Part shown: positions 1 through 5,927 of the stretch, piece by piece
Layout: each line of letters begins with the position of its first letter
Numbering within the stretch: position 1 is the first letter of the stretch
From: Candidatus Cloacimonadota bacterium
Lineage (GTDB): Bacteria; Cloacimonadota; Cloacimonadia; Cloacimonadales; TCS61
Direction: 5' to 3'
Assembly (NCBI GenBank): GCA_030638385.1
Contig: DAOWES010000020.1
Span: forward strand, 1-6,016
DNA length: 6,016 bases
Made by a program: the position numbers and the translations under genes
Notes under the pieces: model-generated
What the model saw: only the letters and a program-made list of their open reading frames with translations
Told to the model about the DNA's origin: nothing
Databases searched by the model: none

Positions 1-225
1 AAAGAACCTGATCTTGTATTTCTGGATATAAATTTGCAGGGTGATATTGATGGAATTGCGGTAGCAAAAACAATTCGAAAAATTTATCAATCCCCGATAA
101 TTTTCTGTAGTGCATATTCGTCGAAAGTAATTGTGGAAAAAGCTTTAAAGATAGAAACATCAAGTTATATGTTCAAGCCATTTACGGCAGAATTAATTAA
201 AGGAAAATTGCAAGAAGTACTTTAA
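1..225 (+). CDS. Response regulator receiver domain, C-terminal part of a gene cut by the window edge
   Basis: The reading frame is open from the first base and ends at a tandem stop (TAA TAG), giving the last 74 residues. They match a CheY-like receiver domain from strand beta-3 onward. The phosphoacceptor Asp is residue 9 of the fragment (VFLDINL), followed by a GDIDGI loop. The conserved Ser/Thr is S37 (IIFCSAY) and the conserved Lys is K59 in the MFKPF motif that ends beta-5, followed by the last helix. The family takes phosphate from a sensor histidine kinase and passes on a conformational signal. The protein stops right after the final receiver helix, so there is no output domain after it. 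It is either a single-domain regulator or the C-terminal receiver of a hybrid kinase; the LxGDIDGI style resembles receivers attached to PAS/histidine kinase proteins. The internal TTG at 34 is not the start, since beta-3 lies before it. The upstream part and the partner kinase are outside the window. Confidence 0.9.
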   Translation, partial: KEPDLVFLDINLQGDIDGIAVAKTIRKIYQSPIIFCSAYSSKVIVEKALKIETSSYMFKPFTAELIKGKLQEVL

Positions 226-236
226 TAGAAAATAAT

Positions 237-296
237 AAAAAACACTCTAAATCATTAAAATCGTATGCCAAAATGATTGATTTATGAGTGTTTTTT
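237..296 (+). terminator. Strong intrinsic terminator after the receiver-domain gene
   Basis: An 11-bp perfect stem is formed by 237-247 (AAAAAACACTC) and 286-296 (GAGTGTTTTTT). It is extended inward by TAAATCA (248-254) pairing with TGATTTA (278-284), with a single bulged T at 285 and a loop of about 23 nt. The right arm ends in six T and the left arm starts with six A, so it could end transcription from either side. It begins 11 bp after the TAA stop of the receiver gene, which separates that gene from the small ORFs that follow. Confidence 0.85.
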
Positions 297-347
297 ATTT
301 ATCAATAAAACAATATTTTTTTGACTCATTGTTTTAATGCTAAACAA

Positions 348-356
348 AGGGGGGGG
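348..356 (+). promoter_or_regulatory. Ribosome binding site made of an eight-G homopolymer
   Basis: The sequence AGGGGGGGG (eight G at 349-356) sits two bases before the ATG at 359. It contains an AGGGG Shine-Dalgarno-like core and supports that start. A G8 tract in such AT-rich DNA is unusual and is of a type prone to slipped-strand length change. A change in G number would alter the strength or spacing of the ribosome site rather than the reading frame. Confidence 0.55.
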
Positions 357-358
357 AA

Positions 359-499
359 ATGAAAAGATACAATAATGAAGAAGAATCTACTATAATCTAT
401 AAAGAAGACATAAGAAGATTTTTTAGAGATCTTGGGATCACATCATTAGCTTGGGTTTTCATTTTGCTAATTTTAAAGTTATTAACTATCCTGATTTAA
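359..499 (+). CDS. Small single-membrane-segment protein (46 aa), possible upstream half of a frameshifted 88-aa protein
   Basis: The ATG follows the G-rich ribosome site, and the frame runs 46 codons to TAA at 497-499. The N-terminal 25 residues are charged (MKRYNNEEE, then KEDIRRFFRD). Residues about 27-46 are strongly hydrophobic (SLAWVFILLILKLLTILI), predicting one membrane helix with a cytoplasmic N-terminus. I do not recognise a family. The ORF lies alone between a terminator and the convergent DUF523 gene. Two things are odd. The start of the next ORF overlaps its stop codon (TAATG), and the heptamer TTTAAAG at 472-478 could move ribosomes into that next frame after K40. It may therefore be a real microprotein, the first part of a programmed frameshift product, or the 5' part of a gene broken by a one-base change. 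Confidence 0.5.
   Translation: MKRYNNEEESTIIYKEDIRRFFRDLGITSLAWVFILLILKLLTILI
472..478 (+). other. Candidate -1 ribosomal frameshift site (T TTA AAG)
   Basis: In the frame of the ATG at 359, the codons here read T TTA AAG, which is the X XXY YYZ slippery pattern with both tRNAs able to re-pair one base back (TTT AAA). After a -1 slip, decoding continues GTT ATT AAC TAT CCT GAT TTA ATG, entering the ORF at 499-624 with no stop. The fusion would be 88 residues with two membrane segments. I saw no strong stem-loop directly downstream, so the stimulating element is missing or not visible. The same join would look identical if a single-base deletion or sequencing error had occurred nearby. Confidence 0.35.
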
Positions 500-624
500 T
501 GCCCTCTGAGACTCCATTATATATATTTATATTACTTGAATTATTTTTTGTAATCGTAAAGTTTGTGACTATTGTAAAAATCTGGAGCATAAAATCCACC
601 CCTCGTCATTTATCGTCACATTGA
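499..624 (+). CDS. Small membrane ORF (41 aa), coupled to or fused with the preceding ORF
   Basis: The ATG at 499-501 shares its A with the TAA stop of the preceding ORF, and the frame runs to TGA at 622-624. The residues read MPSETPLYIFILLELFFVIV, then KFVTIVKIW and a short basic tail ending in RHLSSH. This gives one hydrophobic helix of about 20 residues containing a Glu and a Lys. There is no Shine-Dalgarno sequence before this ATG, so independent initiation is unlikely. Translation would come by termination-reinitiation at TAATG or by the -1 slip at 472-478. The frame is open back to 427. No family was recognised. Alternatively this is the 3' half of a decayed two-helix membrane protein. 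It ends 11 bp before the stop of the convergent DUF523 gene. Confidence 0.4.
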   Translation: MPSETPLYIFILLELFFVIVKFVTIVKIWSIKSTPRHLSSH

Positions 625-635
625 GATCGTTTTTT

Positions 636-1049
636 TTATAACTCTTTTTCAGAAATCACTTCAATCCCGTTCTTGATAAAAAGTTCTGCAGTTTTTCCAA
701 AACCTTCTGTTAACTTACCACTATAGGTTCCATCATAAATTGTTCCACTCCCGCAGGAAGGTGAATTTGCTTTTAATATCGCTTTCTTACAACCAACCAA
801 ATTAGCCATTCTTAAAGATTCTTCGGCTCCTTTATTAAATTGAGCAGTTACGTCTTCCCCATCTTTAGTAATGACCTTACAATCAACAATTTCTGCCGGC
901 GTACGCGGCGTGGCAAGCCCACCTAATTGTTCAGGGCAAAGAGGAATTGCTAAACCTTGACGAACTAGCTCTATAACTTTGTCGCAACTATTTTGGTGGC
1001 CATCATATCGGCATTTCATCCCGGCTAAACAGGCGCTTACAATTATCAT
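636..1049 (-). CDS. DUF523 family protein, TudS-like thiouracil desulfurase fold
   Basis: The 137-residue product covers the usual whole length of stand-alone DUF523 proteins. It shows the family signatures in order: VSACLAGMKCRYDG (residues 4-17), CPEQLGGLATPRTPAEI (38-54) and LKANSPSCGSGTIYDG (92-107). Cysteines are C7, C13, C22, C38, C57, C87 and C99; C7, C38 and C99 sit in the three conserved blocks. Characterised members (TudS) use three cysteines to hold a [4Fe-4S] cluster whose free iron takes sulfur from 2-thiouracil, giving uracil. From memory, E40 and a Ser of the SPSCG loop should correspond to catalytic residues. Function by homology is a soluble cytoplasmic desulfurase; the true substrate here is unknown. 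The ATG overlaps the serpin TGA by four bases and has its own AGGAG site, so the two genes are translationally coupled. No clear terminator follows the stop. Confidence 0.88.
   Translation of the reverse strand: MIIVSACLAGMKCRYDGHQNSCDKVIELVRQGLAIPLCPEQLGGLATPRTPAEIVDCKVITKDGEDVTAQFNKGAEESLRMANLVGCKKAILKANSPSCGSGTIYDGTYSGKLTEGFGKTAELFIKNGIEVISEKEL
1046..1049 (-). other. Four-base ATGA overlap between the serpin stop and the DUF523 start
   Basis: On the minus strand the serpin TGA (1048-1046) and the DUF523 ATG (1049-1047) share the sequence ATGA. This arrangement usually marks termination-reinitiation coupling in one mRNA. The DUF523 ribosome site lies inside the serpin coding sequence. Confidence 0.9.
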
Positions 1050-2245
1050 TTTATCTCCTGAAACTTATTCGGTTTCATCACCTTCCCCATAAATAGGATT
1101 GTTTTTGATTTTGTATCTTGAATGTAAAAGAAAAAAGGATGGTTTGCATTGAAATCTACGATCGGAGCTGGTTCTGGTATGCACATAGCAGACATCATCA
1201 CAACTGTAGCAGCTGCTGCTTCAGTACCATTTTCATCAATCTCAATAAATGCTTTATGCACAACATCAGAAATTGCTAATGAATTCGTCTTTTCCATTTT
1301 GCTAAAGTTTGCAGAAGCGCTAAAAGCTGAAGTCATTCCTAAATTTATCAAAGTTTCGTTCAAATTTAATGTTGTTTCTATTTTAAATTTTGGAAGAAAG
1401 ATCCTTACTCGTTTGGTTTTAAGTTGCTCATTAATTTTGGAAAATAAATCCGGATCTAATTCGTTTTCAAGTTCATCAATCCCATCTACATCATTTGGTA
1501 AAAGGATTGTCATAGCCAGATCACTGCCGGCGTATGGTAATTGCACAACTTTCATATTATCGAATGTGGCAAGTTGGAAATAATCGATTTTCAACATCAT
1601 CGGGGTTTGCATCGAACTTTCCTTATCCAACCAAAATTTCCCCGGTTTAGTAAAACGCTCTTCGAATTGATCTCGCCATTCTGCTTTCAGATAGATAGCA
1701 TTGCATAAAATAAGTTTTGTAGCGGATGTTATAATATTGGGTTTGATAATATTTTTTATTTTTTCTTTAGTAATCTTCTCTACCCAACTGTTTATTCTGT
1801 CAGCAGATTTTTGTGGTTCTGTTTTATAGTTCACTTTAAACAATTTGGAATCGTAATATTTCTCCATCAATTCCAAAAAAGATTTTCTAAGTTTATAGTC
1901 TTCTTGAATCCAGAGAGAATTGGCCAATTGAACTTCAACTTTTTCAGAATTTAGCTTTTGATAATCGCTGATAAAATTGGCAAAAGATTGATGAACTAAA
2001 TTATTATCATCTGAAAAATACAGAACCTTCCTCATCTCCTGCTCTGTGATTCCGGCAGCTCCACCAAAAGTCATTGCCAAAGCAGATGAGATGCTTAATG
2101 GAGAAAAAATATAATTTTCAGCGGGCAATGATGTTTGGTTATAAATATCCAAAGCAAATTTATTGTTACTCTCTGCTAATTGCCAAGCTTCTGCATTCAA
2201 AAAGGACACAGCTAAAATGAAGGTAGTAAATATAAACTTTCTCAT
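1046..2245 (-). CDS. Secreted serpin (serine/cysteine protease inhibitor)
   Basis: The product is 399 residues from the ATG at 2245, about normal for a serpin plus a signal peptide. Residues 1-20 (MRKFIFTTFILAVSFLNAEA) form a signal peptide with cleavage expected after AEA and no lipobox, so the mature protein is exported. Family marks are FSPLSISSALAMTFGGA near the N-terminus, NAIYLKAEW from residue 182, the hinge GTEAAAAT (340-347), and the HPFFFYIQD and ILFMGKVMKP signatures at the C-terminus. The small-residue hinge is the type that inserts into sheet A, so it should inhibit by the suicide mechanism. Counting P15 from G340 puts P1-P1' at Met354-Cys355, suggesting an elastase- or chymotrypsin-like target. 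The mature chain has only two cysteines (181 and 355). An in-frame ATG at 2377 would add 44 residues, but it lies inside mutS and would bury the signal peptide, so I reject it. The gene is 97 bp downstream of mutS and coupled to DUF523. Confidence 0.95.
   Translation of the reverse strand: MRKFIFTTFILAVSFLNAEAWQLAESNNKFALDIYNQTSLPAENYIFSPLSISSALAMTFGGAAGITEQEMRKVLYFSDDNNLVHQSFANFISDYQKLNSEKVEVQLANSLWIQEDYKLRKSFLELMEKYYDSKLFKVNYKTEPQKSADRINSWVEKITKEKIKNIIKPNIITSATKLILCNAIYLKAEWRDQFEERFTKPGKFWLDKESSMQTPMMLKIDYFQLATFDNMKVVQLPYAGSDLAMTILLPNDVDGIDELENELDPDLFSKINEQLKTKRVRIFLPKFKIETTLNLNETLINLGMTSAFSASANFSKMEKTNSLAISDVVHKAFIEIDENGTEAAAATVVMMSAMCIPEPAPIVDFNANHPFFFYIQDTKSKTILFMGKVMKPNKFQEIK
1055..1059 (-). 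promoter_or_regulatory. Ribosome binding site of the DUF523 gene
   Basis: AGGAG on the minus strand lies five bases before the ATG, good Shine-Dalgarno spacing. It confirms this start and is embedded in the last codons of the serpin gene. Confidence 0.8.
1181..1228 (-). other. Serpin reactive-centre loop, hinge P15 to P1'
   Basis: These codons encode G-T-E-A-A-A-A-T-V-V-M-M-S-A-M-C. The first eight match the inhibitory hinge consensus (P14 Thr, P12-P9 all Ala). Aligned by length to alpha-1-antitrypsin, P1 is Met, as in that protein, but P1' is Cys instead of Ser. The loop continues IPEPAPIVDF. Assignment of P1 assumes the common 15-residue spacing; the bond could be one residue either way. 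Confidence 0.75.
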
Positions 2246-2256
2246 ATTATCATAAT

Positions 2257-2260
2257 CTCC
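2257..2260 (-). promoter_or_regulatory. Ribosome binding site of the serpin gene
   Basis: GGAG on the minus strand precedes the ATG at 2245 by 11 bases, a little longer than ideal. No better site exists for the longer in-frame start inside mutS, so this supports the start with the signal peptide. Confidence 0.6.
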
Positions 2261-2272
2261 AAATTTAATATT

Positions 2273-2301
2273 TCTATAATTTTCAGAAAACCTCATCCCA
2301 A
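2273..2301 (-). promoter_or_regulatory. Possible weak promoter for serpin and DUF523
   Basis: On the minus strand TTGGGA (2301-2296) and TATAGA (2278-2273) are separated by 17 bases, each matching four of six sigma-70 consensus bases. It would start transcription roughly 20 bases before the serpin ATG. In AT-rich DNA such matches arise by chance, so this is only a candidate explanation for the unusually long gap after mutS. Confidence 0.2.
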
Positions 2302-2326
2302 GCCGGAAAGAACTGAGGTGAGGTTT
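2288..2326 (-). terminator. Hairpin between mutS and the serpin gene, possible weak terminator or attenuator
   Basis: An 8-bp perfect inverted repeat (AAACCTCA at 2288-2295, TGAGGTTT at 2319-2326) encloses a 23-nt loop and starts 17 bp after the mutS stop. On the minus strand the stem is followed only by a short T stretch broken by C and G, so termination would be partial. It could separate mutS expression from the serpin/DUF523 pair or act in mRNA processing. Confidence 0.4.
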
Positions 2327-2342
2327 ATTCAAAATTTTCAGA

Positions 2343-4967
2343 TCAAAGCTTTTCCTGCAAATCGGCCAATTTGGCAATTGCCTGCATTGGTGTGAGATTA
2401 TTCACATCAAGCTCACGAATTTCATCTAATATTTTATCTTTTTCATCATTTTTTTCAAAAATAGCATCAAAGATATCCAATTGATCAGTGTTGCTAACAA
2501 GCTGTTTTTTTGCTTTTGCAGTAAGACCTTGCGGGCTTAATTCGTGTTCTTCTAAGTTTGCCAAGATAGCTTTTGCTCTTTTTATTACAGGCTTGGGAAC
2601 ACCAGCCAAACGTGCTACTTGAATTCCATAACTTTGATCTGCCGAACCTCGCTCAATTTTCCTAATAAAGATAATTTTATCGTTCCATTCCTTAACCAAG
2701 ATATTGTAGTTTTTCACTCCCGGTAGAATATTTTCTAATTCAGTAAGTTCATGATAATGAGTTGCAAAAAGAGTTTTCGCACCGATTTTTTTGTTGTTAT
2801 GAATATATTCAACGATTGACCAAGCTAAGCTAAGTCCATCAAAAGTACTAGTTCCGCGGCCAATTTCATCAAGTAAGATAAGAGAATCTTTGGTGGCAGA
2901 ATTGAGAATATTGGCTGTTTCGATCATCTCAACCAAAAAAGTACTTTGTCCCATCGCCAAGTTATCAGAAGCACCAACACGTGTGAACACTTTATCGAAG
3001 ATGGGCAATTCTGCCTCTTTTGCCGGAACAAAACTTCCCATTTGCGCCATAATTGCAATAAGCCCTATTTGTCGTAAATAGGTAGATTTACCGGCCATAT
3101 TAGGCCCCGTAATCAAGGCAATTTTATTATCTTCATTATTCAAATCAACATCATTAGGAATAAAATCTTCATTTTCCAAAAGTTTTTCAATAACGGGATG
3201 CCGGCAATCTCTTAATCGTATCTCTCCGGTATCATTGAAGGTTGGTTGGACATAACCATTTTTGTAGGCAATATGAGCAAAATTGGATAAAGTATCTATC
3301 TTGGCCACGATTTCAACATATTTTTGCATCAATTCAACTTGCCGGAATAATTGTTCTCTTACTTCAGAAAATATCTCATACTCGATATTCTTGATTCGCT
3401 CTTCAGCACCCAGTACTTTAGATTCATATTCTTTCAACTGTGGGCTGATATAACGTTCGGAATTGACCAATGTTTGTTTACGAATGTAATAATCCGGAAC
3501 TTTGTCTTTATGAGTTTTTGTAATATCGATGTAATAACCGAAAACTTTATTATAGCGTACTTTTAGTGATGAAATACCAGTTTTTTGCCTCTCACTTTGT
3601 TCCAATCTGGCGATCCAACTTTTGCCATCTCGGCTAATCTCACGAAGTTCATCCAGCATTTTATCAAAACCATCTCGGATAATATTTCCATCCGTAATAA
3701 GAATTGGTGGTTCATCAATAATAGCATTTCCGATAATCTCAATTATTTGATTGTAATTGCCAATATTAGCTTGCATTTCCTTAATACTCTTTTCTTTGAA
3801 TTTATCTAAAATAGATTCAATTTCGGGAGCAGTTTGAAGATAATTTCGTAAAGCAATAAGGTCGCGAGGATTAACTCGTTTAGTTCCAACCTTACTGATA
3901 ATACGGCTAAGATCTCCAATCGTATTTAAGATTTTTCTAAGATCTGTTGTGAAAGCAAAATTATCTTTAAATTCCTTAACGGCAGACAAGCGAGAGTCGA
4001 TCTCTTTTCTATCTAACAATGGGTTCAATAACCACTCTGTTAATTTCCTAGTTCCCATGGGCGTTTGAGTTTTATCTAAAATGCTAATCAAACTTCCATA
4101 TTTACTATGATAACGCATTGAGGATATAAGTTCAAGATTTCTCCTGGAGACTTCATCGAGCTGCATATAATCTTCCAAAGAATAATATCGCAAATTGCTT
4201 ACATGTTTAATCTCATCTTTTTTCAAAGATCTGATATATGCTAAAGCGATACCGGCAGCAGTTCTTCCACTCGGTTTGTTATGAGCACTAAAACCTTCTA
4301 AACTAGTTAAATTAAAATGATTTTTCAGCACTCGTTCCGATTCTTCAGGATCAAAATACCAGCTATCGAAAATGGTAATTGTATGGTTATATTCAAGTTT
4401 AAAATCTTTTATCTTCTTTTCGAAACTTTCATCCTTAATAATTATCTCCACCGGTTGTAAGCGCATCAATTCATCGGCGACCTGTTCCGGTTTTATTTCA
4501 GAAAAGATAAAATCTCCGGTAGAAATATCAATTAATGAAATCCCAATTTTATCATTTTTTTTCGGCCAATAGAGAGTTGCTAAATAGTTATGGCCGGTTT
4601 TGCCTAATAATTTACCATCAATTACCGAACCGGGTGTGATAATATCGACGATGCCACGCTTAACCAATCCTTTTGCTTTTTTAGGATCTTCAATTTGTTC
4701 ACAGATAACTACTTTCGTTCCACTTTTCACTAATTTATCAAGATAATTATCAAGAGCATGATATGGGAAACCAGCTAAGGGGATGGGATTATCTGCCTTT
4801 TTATTGCGTGCGGTTAAGGTTATGCCCAATATTTTTGCGGCTGTTTTGGCATCTTCAAAAAAAGTTTCATAAAAATCTCCCATTCGGAAGAGTAATAATT
4901 TATCAGGGTGTTTCTCTTTTATCTCCAAAAACTGCTTAAGCATTGGAGTTAAATTTGTATTTATCAT
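2343..4967 (-). CDS. mutS: DNA mismatch repair protein MutS
   Basis: The 874-residue product is the full length of bacterial MutS (about 850-870), intact from end to end. The N-terminal mismatch-binding domain carries the Phe-X-Glu motif as F32-Y33-E34 in RMGDFYETFF, which stacks on and contacts the mispaired base. Connector, lever and clamp domains follow. The C-terminal ABC-type ATPase has Walker A GPNMAGKST (621-629), Walker B LILLDE (696-701), GRGTSTFDG (703-711) and the ATHYHEL His motif (735-741). A helix-turn-helix dimer segment lies around 772-800. Q829-L-D-I-F833 resembles a sliding-clamp (DnaN) binding motif, and the last 25 residues match the oligomerisation tail. The protein recognises mismatches in the cytoplasm and recruits MutL, which is not in this window. 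The ATG at 4967 gives the normal N-terminus. It has no visible Shine-Dalgarno sequence and lies 12 bp after the upstream stop, suggesting coupled translation. Confidence 0.98.
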   Translation of the reverse strand: MINTNLTPMLKQFLEIKEKHPDKLLLFRMGDFYETFFEDAKTAAKILGITLTARNKKADNPIPLAGFPYHALDNYLDKLVKSGTKVVICEQIEDPKKAKGLVKRGIVDIITPGSVIDGKLLGKTGHNYLATLYWPKKNDKIGISLIDISTGDFIFSEIKPEQVADELMRLQPVEIIIKDESFEKKIKDFKLEYNHTITIFDSWYFDPEESERVLKNHFNLTSLEGFSAHNKPSGRTAAGIALAYIRSLKKDEIKHVSNLRYYSLEDYMQLDEVSRRNLELISSMRYHSKYGSLISILDKTQTPMGTRKLTEWLLNPLLDRKEIDSRLSAVKEFKDNFAFTTDLRKILNTIGDLSRIISKVGTKRVNPRDLIALRNYLQTAPEIESILDKFKEKSIKEMQANIGNYNQIIEIIGNAIIDEPPILITDGNIIRDGFDKMLDELREISRDGKSWIARLEQSERQKTGISSLKVRYNKVFGYYIDITKTHKDKVPDYYIRKQTLVNSERYISPQLKEYESKVLGAEERIKNIEYEIFSEVREQLFRQVELMQKYVEIVAKIDTLSNFAHIAYKNGYVQPTFNDTGEIRLRDCRHPVIEKLLENEDFIPNDVDLNNEDNKIALITGPNMAGKSTYLRQIGLIAIMAQMGSFVPAKEAELPIFDKVFTRVGASDNLAMGQSTFLVEMIETANILNSATKDSLILLDEIGRGTSTFDGLSLAWSIVEYIHNNKKIGAKTLFATHYHELTELENILPGVKNYNILVKEWNDKIIFIRKIERGSADQSYGIQVARLAGVPKPVIKRAKAILANLEEHELSPQGLTAKAKKQLVSNTDQLDIFDAIFEKNDEKDKILDEIRELDVNNLTPMQAIAKLADLQEKL

Positions 4968-4979
4968 AGTTATTTTGTA

Positions 4980-5918
4980 TTAATACCTTTTAATCATGTA
5001 AGAATTTATTTGATTATTTTTAAGTTTAGAAATTGCATTTTTTACTTTGTTGCTATTTTCAAAAGGACCTGCTGCAACACAATAAAGTTTTTTGCCATTT
5101 TTCATTTTATCGAAAATAATATAAGAGTAACCAATATTAGTAATTTTTGAACCTAATTTTTCGGCATTTTTCACAGCGCCAAAAGCTCCCGCCTGCAAAT
5201 ACATTTTTAGTTCGTTTCCGGATTTTAAAGTTTCTTTAGTTGTTTTTACGACTCTTTTCTCCAAAACTTCAAAATCAATGAGCTCGCTATCCTGAATATT
5301 ATATATCCGTTCTTCGGCTATAAAAGATAGCTCGTGATAGGGATATTCGAGTTTCAGTTTTTTATACATAGTAACAGCACCTGTATATTTTTTTAGCTTC
5401 TCTTGGCAATATCCCTTTTTAAAATACATTAGTGGAATGTAGTTTTGAATATAGGCAGAAGTACGTAAAGATTCCAAAGTATTTAACGCACGTTTGTATT
5501 GGAAAGAGATAATATAGGCCTCGGCAATAATGAAATAAGCTGACTCTATTTTGGTGATATCGGAAGAATCACAGATAAAATTTTGAGATGAAATAATGGC
5601 TCGAGTTGCATCTTCGAGCTTTAGATAACACTTTGCCAACCAAAATTCTTTATCGGTAATACGTTCATCAAAAATCTGACGAAACAAAGCTTCTGCCTTT
5701 TCATATTCCCGATTCAGCATACTAATTTTTGCAAGTTCAAATAGTGCCAGTTGGCCGGAATAACTCTGAGCATCTTTTTCGATAAGTTCAGTGTATTTTG
5801 CCTGCAACTCTTTTCCTATTTTTGCTTGCTTTGCTGTTTCAAAATCTTGGAGATCTTCAATTGCGCCAAATAATAATGAGACAAAAAGTAAAAATATCAG
5901 CAAAATATTATATTTCAT
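4980..5918 (-). CDS. Exported TPR protein with C-terminal SPOR domain
   Basis: The 312-residue product begins with a signal peptide or N-terminal anchor (MKYNILLIFLLFVSLLFGA). Residues about 25-210 are helical and read as degenerate TPR repeats, for example around 53-82 (ALFELAKISMLNREYEKAEALF), 125-150 and 163-192 (YFKKGYCQEKLKKYTGAVTMY). A charged linker (about 211-236) leads to a C-terminal SPOR domain (about 238-312), with MYLQAGAFGAVKNAEKL at the start and LYCVAAGPFENSNKVKNAI in the second half. SPOR domains bind peptidoglycan glycan strands stripped of stem peptides, often at division sites, and TPRs mediate protein contacts. I infer a periplasmic envelope or division accessory protein; the exact partner is unknown. 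The ATG has a GAGG ribosome site five bases upstream, overlapping the stop of the preceding gene, and mutS follows after 12 bp. Confidence 0.85.
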   Translation of the reverse strand: MKYNILLIFLLFVSLLFGAIEDLQDFETAKQAKIGKELQAKYTELIEKDAQSYSGQLALFELAKISMLNREYEKAEALFRQIFDERITDKEFWLAKCYLKLEDATRAIISSQNFICDSSDITKIESAYFIIAEAYIISFQYKRALNTLESLRTSAYIQNYIPLMYFKKGYCQEKLKKYTGAVTMYKKLKLEYPYHELSFIAEERIYNIQDSELIDFEVLEKRVVKTTKETLKSGNELKMYLQAGAFGAVKNAEKLGSKITNIGYSYIIFDKMKNGKKLYCVAAGPFENSNKVKNAISKLKNNQINSYMIKRY

Positions 5919-5923
5919 ATTAA

Positions 5924-5927
5924 CCTC
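5924..5927 (-). promoter_or_regulatory. Ribosome binding site of the TPR/SPOR gene
   Basis: GAGG on the minus strand lies five bases before the ATG at 5918 and overlaps the TGA stop of the upstream gene. This fixes the start and points to co-transcription. Confidence 0.75.

Noticed and set aside
321..346. TTGACT / TAAACA promoter before the small ORF
   Set aside because: The TTGACT is a good -35, but the only -10-like hexamers lie 8 or 14 bases away, too short a spacer to support a call.
491..597. 34-codon minus-strand ORF opposite the small membrane ORFs
   Set aside because: It has a low-complexity Asn/Ile composition, no ribosome site, and lies antisense to the better-supported plus-strand ORFs.
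600..640. Intrinsic terminator at the convergent junction (T8 run at 630-637)
   Set aside because: No stable stem precedes the T run on either strand; only a short TCGTCA direct repeat (603-608, 613-618) is present.
1149..1583. 144-codon plus-strand ORF inside the serpin gene
   Set aside because: It is the antisense shadow of a well-supported serpin coding frame and has no recognisable protein features.
2246..2377. A longer serpin start at 2377 adding 44 residues
   Set aside because: It overlaps the mutS end, has no ribosome site, and places the clear signal peptide internally. The ATG at 2245 fits better.
2890..4572. Several 60-75-codon plus-strand ORFs within mutS
   Set aside because: All are antisense to intact MutS motifs and are hydrophobic, low-information translations typical of shadow frames.
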